Assembly: GCA_013396915.1 (NCBI GenBank)
Contig: VWZL01002573.1
Coordinates: 1,800,323 to 1,864,322, forward strand
Length of the DNA stretch: 64,000 bases
Direction: 5' to 3'
Origin: Stercorarius parasiticus
Taxonomy: Eukaryota > Chordata > Aves > Charadriiformes > Stercorariidae
Shown here: positions 58,680-64,000 of the stretch, in pieces
Layout of the letters: every line of letters starts with the position of its first letter
Position numbering within the stretch: position 1 is the stretch's first letter
Position numbers and translations under genes: made by a program
Notes under the pieces: generated by a model
What the model was told of the DNA's origin: nothing
Seen by the model: the letters and a program-made list of their open reading frames with translations, nothing else
Database searches by the model: none

Positions 58680-61600
58680 ACTTTTTGATATAGATAGCTT
58701 TTAGAAAAGACAGTGTACAAAACCACAGGTTTGTATTAAAATAGTCTTATGCTGATACTCATTTATCTGCGTATTTTAAAAGTGGGTGAAGCATGAAGCG
58801 AAGCATGTAATATACTTAAGAACTCATAGGTACAATTAAACGGGAAGCAAAACAATTACTTTTCATTCTTGCTGTGCTAAGATTACACAGGAAGGACTAC
58901 CAAGGGCTGGAAAACAGTTTTCTAAACTGGAAAGGGAAAAAGGAAGATGAAAACCTCCCACATCCCCATTTCCATGGATGCAAACACCCATGTGAAAGTG
59001 GGCAAAGAAAAATTCCTAAAACCAGAGAAAAACAGCCGCTCCAGAATACTTAACAAGCCAGAAATCACTGCACGAATAGTGTGAGATATTATTTCCAGTC
59101 CCAGGCTACAGGGAACTTGAACGAAGGTTTCTCTCGATCATCCATCCCCAAGCCGTTCCATCCCGCTATTCGCTTTAATTAAACACAGAGATTCACAGCT
59201 CCGGTAAGTTCCCTCGTCCTTGGGCAAAAAGGGTCATGGGCCATGCAAATAGTTAATAGAGTCAGCCATGGAGTGAGTCCGAGTGGGAAGAGAGAAAGGG
59301 AAAAGAAAGAGGTAGGACAAGGCACAGCCGCCTCCGAGAGCTGGGTAAGGAAGGGGATGAGCTGGGTGTCCCCCTTCCCACGAGCCTGCCCTCGTTAGGC
59401 AATCTTCTTGCAAAGGAGGAATGATCTTTTGCAGTTGCTAGCTAAGATGAGGAGTCCTTTCCTAGAACCGAAGGAAAAAAAAAAAAAAAATCATTTCTGG
59501 TCCGAACAGGGGAATTTCTATGGAAAGAACTCCCGATTTCAGGAATCTGTAGTCTCCCGATGCAAAAATTGCTTTGTTGAAAACTTTCCAACCAGCCTCT
59601 GTGATTTTAATTAAATGGCAAAGACCGTGTGTCGAAATTCACAGTCTCCATCCCCATTTACTTGTGGGTGTTGAAAAATAACCTTAAAAAAAAAAAAAAA
59701 GTTTACTCTCTACTCAGCAACTTGAACAGATTTCAACTCATTTTGTAGTTGGGAGGAATGTTCACAAAGACAGAGATTTTCTTGACTGAGATCATCAGAG
59801 CCCAGAGCTGAAGCAATTGTGCAACTGAGAAATGTATTCAGGCTTATTTCACAAGAATTATTTACTCTTTAAACTAGCAATTCACACCTACGAGGACAAA
59901 AAAAAAAAATAAGAAAAAAAAAAGGGGGTTTCAGAGAAACTCTCTATCTCCCCTGATATCTTCAAGATGATTATGTGAACAGAGGCCTGATTTTCTCCAG
60001 CAGCCAAAGGCAGGAGTGTGCTCGTCTGAGGCCCTTTAATTCAATAGGCCCTCGAATTGTGCCTTTGCATCCGCATAGCCTGATACTTGCGGAAGGGAAG
60101 AGACTGATTTTCATTTTCTGTGCTCTAACTTTCTAATAAACAATAAGCAGATCACAGCCTCCCCCTTTTGTGCGAGTGAAAATAACCATTTTTTATTATT
60201 ATTTTTTTAAATATTACAAAAAGGGACAATATGCTAAAAATATGCAGGGAACAAATATCATCTGTACAGACTGGAAGAGAACCTTCATAAATTAACCTTA
60301 TTAGTGCATTACTGTAAGCGAATGCCAAAAAAGCTCCTAATTTGCATTAAGATAGATTTTTCAGGTTGGCTGCATGATTTAATTAAAGAAAAGATTAAGA
60401 ATCATTAAACAAGCTGCTCTACCTTGCAATAACAGAATTCATATCTGATTCAGGTTAACGAAAACACAGATGGTGATTCAGTAACTGTTGAGTTGCTGTA
60501 ACAGAATGAAAATGATCCCATTAGTTCTCTGGAAATGTGAGGGAATTTGAAAATTAGCATGCAGATACATTGTATGGTGCTAGACAGCTTGGTCTGCTTG
60601 GATCATCACTGATTACTCTTTGTTTGGGTTGGCAACACTGAACTTAATAAATGAAAAAATGTTCCAGTATACCACAGTTGGAAACTGTTCAAGGTTGAAA
60701 TAGGTGTGCAGACTTTCAAGAAGAGAGAGTTAAGTAAACAAATGTCAATCAATTTGGGGCTGGCAACGTTTTTTTCTTCCAGAATGTCTGTTCTTGAGAA
60801 GCAAGTGTCATCAAAATTGAAATCCTTTGCTTGATACATATGTTCATGTGGTATTTATTATTACAAAGGTATTTTAAATGCATACTCGTTCATTTACAAA
60901 GGAACCTCCACAGTGTTTCGATACCGAAAGTGGAGAAGAACTCCTAGGAAAACGCATCGGGTTATGTACGTTATTGACAAAGAAATCAAACTTCTGCAAA
61001 AACAGGTTGTAGCAGAAGGAGATGTAAAATATAGGTAGAACCCCTTCTAAATATTTCAGTGAATTCAATAAGGCACGTAAATGATCATCGTCACCCCATC
61101 TGGGAAAGCAGAGCCCGGGCAAGTGCAGCAGTAATTTCGCTCAGCGTATGAAATTTTCAAGGCACTCTCACAGAGATAACTGCATTATCCAGTTTATAAT
61201 ACCTGAATCATGGCAACCTTGCGACTCCGAAGGATGAGATTTTTATGACGGATCTTGCTGAGAACAGTGCACACGCTCAGATCAACACCGAGTTTCCCAA
61301 CGTATGTAGTGACTCATTTTGTTGCATTAACAGTTAGACAGCAGAACAGGAGGGTGTCTTCTCGTTCTAAGAGGTTATTTTTCCTTTTCTTTTTGACTTC
61401 TTAATTTTATTGCAAGTGACTTCAAGGCCAAAAGGTTGTGCGTAGGGTGTTACAACAAAAAGGAGGTTGTAACACTCAGACTTTTAGGTTAAAATGTTCT
61501 TTGCTTATCACGTGTTAAGATCTTTCAGAAATGATGTAATGCACCAGGGACTATGGTGCTACATTTGCAAACCACCTTTTTTTTAATCATTAATTGACAT

Positions 61601-62866
61601 CATATAATAATGTCCAGCTCACTACTCCCAAAGTGATGGCAATTAATCTTGTGGAAAAAAAAAAAAATGACATTTTTAGCTTTTAGCATAGAAAGGTCAT
61701 AAACAGGTTGTCTTTGGTTTGACTGGATTTTAACCATCTGATCAAACTTTTTTTTTTTTAACATTTCTTTAACATTACCTTGTTTTTTTTAACACTTACA
61801 TATTTAAAGATTACATGTAACAGAGATAGCCTCAGCAACTTGGCAACATTTAAAAGCACACATGTTATTACAAACAAGTGTGTCTTAGTTACAAATGAAA
61901 CCTTTGCTGTTCTTCCATGACTAGCGCTTTTTTATGGCTTTAGAAACTGTTTGGAACATGATGAGTGATGGTACTGCAAAACAGTGAATTTAATTATTTT
62001 TTTTCTTCCTTCTCTCATTTCTGAGCCACGGTATGTTCTCAAACAAGGTAGAGCACGGGGGAAAATATCATTAAATGTTTTCTCGGTGCTCCAGCTTGTC
62101 ATACACTGGCTAAGCATCCTGTCTTTGTACTGATCACACTGCTTGCAGTTTTCGTATAATTGCAACTCCGTCTCCCTCCTTGGGTCCTTCGAGCAAGAAA
62201 GCAAAGGACTGTGAATTGTATGCGGTGGCTTCCCTGTGAAATTGTACAACCAAGAAAGATGCTGAGGGGTTATGCCGTGCATGCCAACGTAGAGCATTAG
62301 TTGGAAAGGGTTGGATTACTGACTAAAGAGAATAGATCAGGATATTAACTGCCAGCTATCAAACGATCACAGGATATTTTGGTAGTTGCTGCTGCAAAGC
62401 TGAGCAGATCTTTTTAATATTCTGCATTGTTTCCATGAAAACTACAAGGAGCAAAAGAGGATATTTGGTTCGGTATTTGATTTATATTTGTGCATTTTTG
62501 TTTGGATGAGAACTGTGAGAACCCAGTGGTTTTCGGTTCATGGGAGATCTGGCACATCACTTTCTTGGTTTTGATTCAAGCGGGTTCACATCCCCCGAGT
62601 TTCACTTTGACTTTTGAGTTTGAATGAATACAAAAAAGTCAAAACAAAACCTCGATGAACCAGCTAACTTTCACATGGTTTCCACCCAAAATTATAAACT
62701 TTGCCCCCTTCACAAATGGAAGGCTGTATTCAAAGAGATACGCTTTCCAAATGCCGTTAACTGGAGCTATTTTTAAGTCAAGAGAGAAAGATGACCCAAA
62801 TTCTTCTGATTTCTCCAGGATGCGAGGCCCAAATATCCAACTGACCTTCTCAGAAATCCTACTTAC

Positions 62867-62932
62867 CGGAGAGGTAGTTCTGCGCGTAGGAAAAAATCAG
62901 AGCAAGGGCTTGAGTCCTCTCCTGGCATCTTT
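62867..62932 (-). other. candidate exon (splice-bounded segment)
   Basis: On the minus strand the acceptor TTTGTGTTTTCTCAAG precedes 66 bp ending CTCCG|GTAAGT. Two of three frames are open across it. The acceptor has A rather than C before AG, a weaker form. A further splice-bounded segment on the same strand lies 664 bp upstream in transcription order (63597-63635). Confidence 0.15.
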
Positions 62933-63895
62933 CTTGAGAAAACACAAATACGTCATTCCTACCTCCGCCCTTAAATTCATTTGCACTGGGCATTTCAGTG
63001 ACGGGTTAAGCACAGCAGACTTTCTGGACGCAACTCTGACCAGAAGATGCCATTCCCCTAGAAGAAAGCTTTCTCACATTCTGTGGGGTCATCTCAAATG
63101 GAAGCTTCAGCAAACGCATTTGGATGCTTGACAGGTCCTTCTTGTAAACGATGTGTCCTTGGCCAGTTCAAGAATACCTCCCATGTGAATATATCACAGA
63201 AAACCATGCATACAGTTCTGGCCCTTGTTAAAAATAAAAAAAAAAAAAAAAAGAAAAGATAATGAAAAGCAGAGGAACCTCTGAACATTCAGGAATAACT
63301 TCCACAAATATCCTCAAAGGATAAGATTACATATTCCAAATCAAATGCCTCTGAGACCTACTTATTCCAGTAGGCTCCTTTTAAAAATGTATTTTTCGCC
63401 ATTTTCAATTTATGCTTCTGCTAAATCTTATTTTATCATCGTGCTTTTCTCAGCTGATTGGACTCAGATAAGAGTTACATTTGTATTCCTCTTTTTTCTT
63501 TTTTTTTTTTTTTTAATACTCTTTTTATATATTTCCTCAAAAAAGGATTTAGCGCTTTTTACAATGAAAGTTTGTTAATGACATCAACTAACTTACCTTT
63601 CTTTGGTGTAAATTAATAGTGTTGCATTTACTTTTCTTACAAGGAAATAGAGGTAAAGACCACATTGTAAGCATCGGGATCAGCAGCAACAAACAGGAGT
63701 GCTTGGACACTTCCTCTCTCTTGCTCACTCTTCTTTTTTTTTTTTTCCTTTCCTCCTCCTTTCCCTCTTTTGGCAGAATTGTCTTGGTATCTTCAGGGTG
63801 TTTGGTACTCCCGAGCAAGAAATTACAGCATCTGGCAGCTCTACCCAGGTTATCACTGCCCATCTAACACTAGATACATAGCTGACTTTTCACAG

Positions 63896-63956
63896 GATGC
63901 TGGATTGTGCTCCATTATCTCTGTAGAAGCACTTTGTAAACTTGGATGGGATCCAG
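63896..63956 (+). other. candidate 61-bp exon (splice-bounded segment)
   Basis: Preceded by GCTGACTTTTCACAG and followed by CCAG|GTAAGG. One frame is open through all 61 bases and the other two contain stops. The 20 residues it would encode match nothing I recognise. The next exon, if any, would lie beyond the window end. Confidence 0.15.
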
Positions 63957-64000
63957 GTAAGGAGCCAAAAACAATACTGGGGAAATTACCTGACCAGTCA

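Larger units (their letters stand above)
58680..64000. other. AT-rich unique non-coding stretch to the window end
   Basis: No recognised gene. A or T runs lie near 59472, 59686, 59898-59925, 61749, 63236 and 63500. The segment 60280-60600 is motif-dense and AT-rich (AATTTGCATTAAGAT, GATTTAATTAAAGAAAAG, TCATTAAACAAG), suggestive of conserved regulatory DNA. Splice-bounded segments are listed at 62867-62932, 63597-63635 and 63896-63956. The 158-codon frame at 62655-63131 overlaps one of these on the opposite strand and has no domain signature. Confidence 0.55.

Noticed and set aside
62655..63131. 158-codon plus-strand frame
   Set aside because: No recognisable domain and the composition of unique non-coding DNA.
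1..64000. tRNA, rRNA, CRISPR arrays, operons or bacterial-type systems
   Set aside because: No tRNA A/B boxes, rRNA segments or spaced identical repeats were seen; the window is vertebrate nuclear DNA.
1..64000. Endogenous retrovirus or solo LTR
   Set aside because: No paired terminal repeats, primer-binding site or gag/pol/env-like frames were recognised by eye; the only reverse transcriptase signal is CR1.

Overview
The window looks like amniote nuclear DNA, most probably avian, and I find no protein-coding gene in it. The evidence for a bird-like (or other archosaur/turtle) genome is four clear CR1 LINE 3' fragments that end in, or begin with the reverse complement of, the ATTCTATG-type 8-bp tail typical of CR1. 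Interspersed repeats are otherwise sparse and the background is AT-rich. No open reading frame resembles a known host protein. The longest ones (about 150-174 codons) lie in unique or low-complexity DNA, lack recognisable domains and are compatible with chance. The stretch reads as a gene desert or the interior of a very long intron. It contains one assembly gap of 45 N at 50176-50220.

Layout. 1-6.5 kb is AT-rich unique DNA with a TTTC microsatellite and three short segments bounded by good splice signals. 6.54-6.81 kb is a CpG-dense patch ending in a C-rich/G-quadruplex-capable run. 7.37-7.84 kb is a well-preserved CR1 3' end, followed by a possible ancient repeat relic. 8-20 kb is mostly unique DNA with a very AT-rich block (10.4-10.6 kb) and a CpG-enriched, homeodomain-motif-rich patch (14.0-14.35 kb). 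20.5-31 kb holds a small AT minisatellite, two members of an unnamed ~100-bp dispersed repeat (23.2 and 30.7 kb), a pyrimidine tract, a likely half copy of an old palindromic element (27.6 kb), a diverged tandem array (28.1-28.35 kb) and a 44-bp duplication (30.0 kb). 31.7 and 34.9 kb carry two short CR1 tails in opposite orientations. 42.5-43.8 kb holds the longest CR1 copy, a dead reverse transcriptase fragment. 45.25-45.37 kb holds a ~125-bp palindromic MITE-like element. From 50 kb on there are the gap, a short CR1-like scrap (51.0 kb), a 243-bp almost pure purine tract (56.07-56.31 kb), T/G-rich simple sequence (58.6 kb), and unique DNA to the end with further splice-bounded candidate exons near 62.9-64.0 kb.

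Nothing in the window acts as a multi-gene system. The plausible functional content is regulatory DNA (CpG patches, AT-rich homeodomain/POU motif clusters) and possibly exons of a non-coding transcript. Those calls are inference from motifs only. Cross-species alignment and RNA-seq would decide them.
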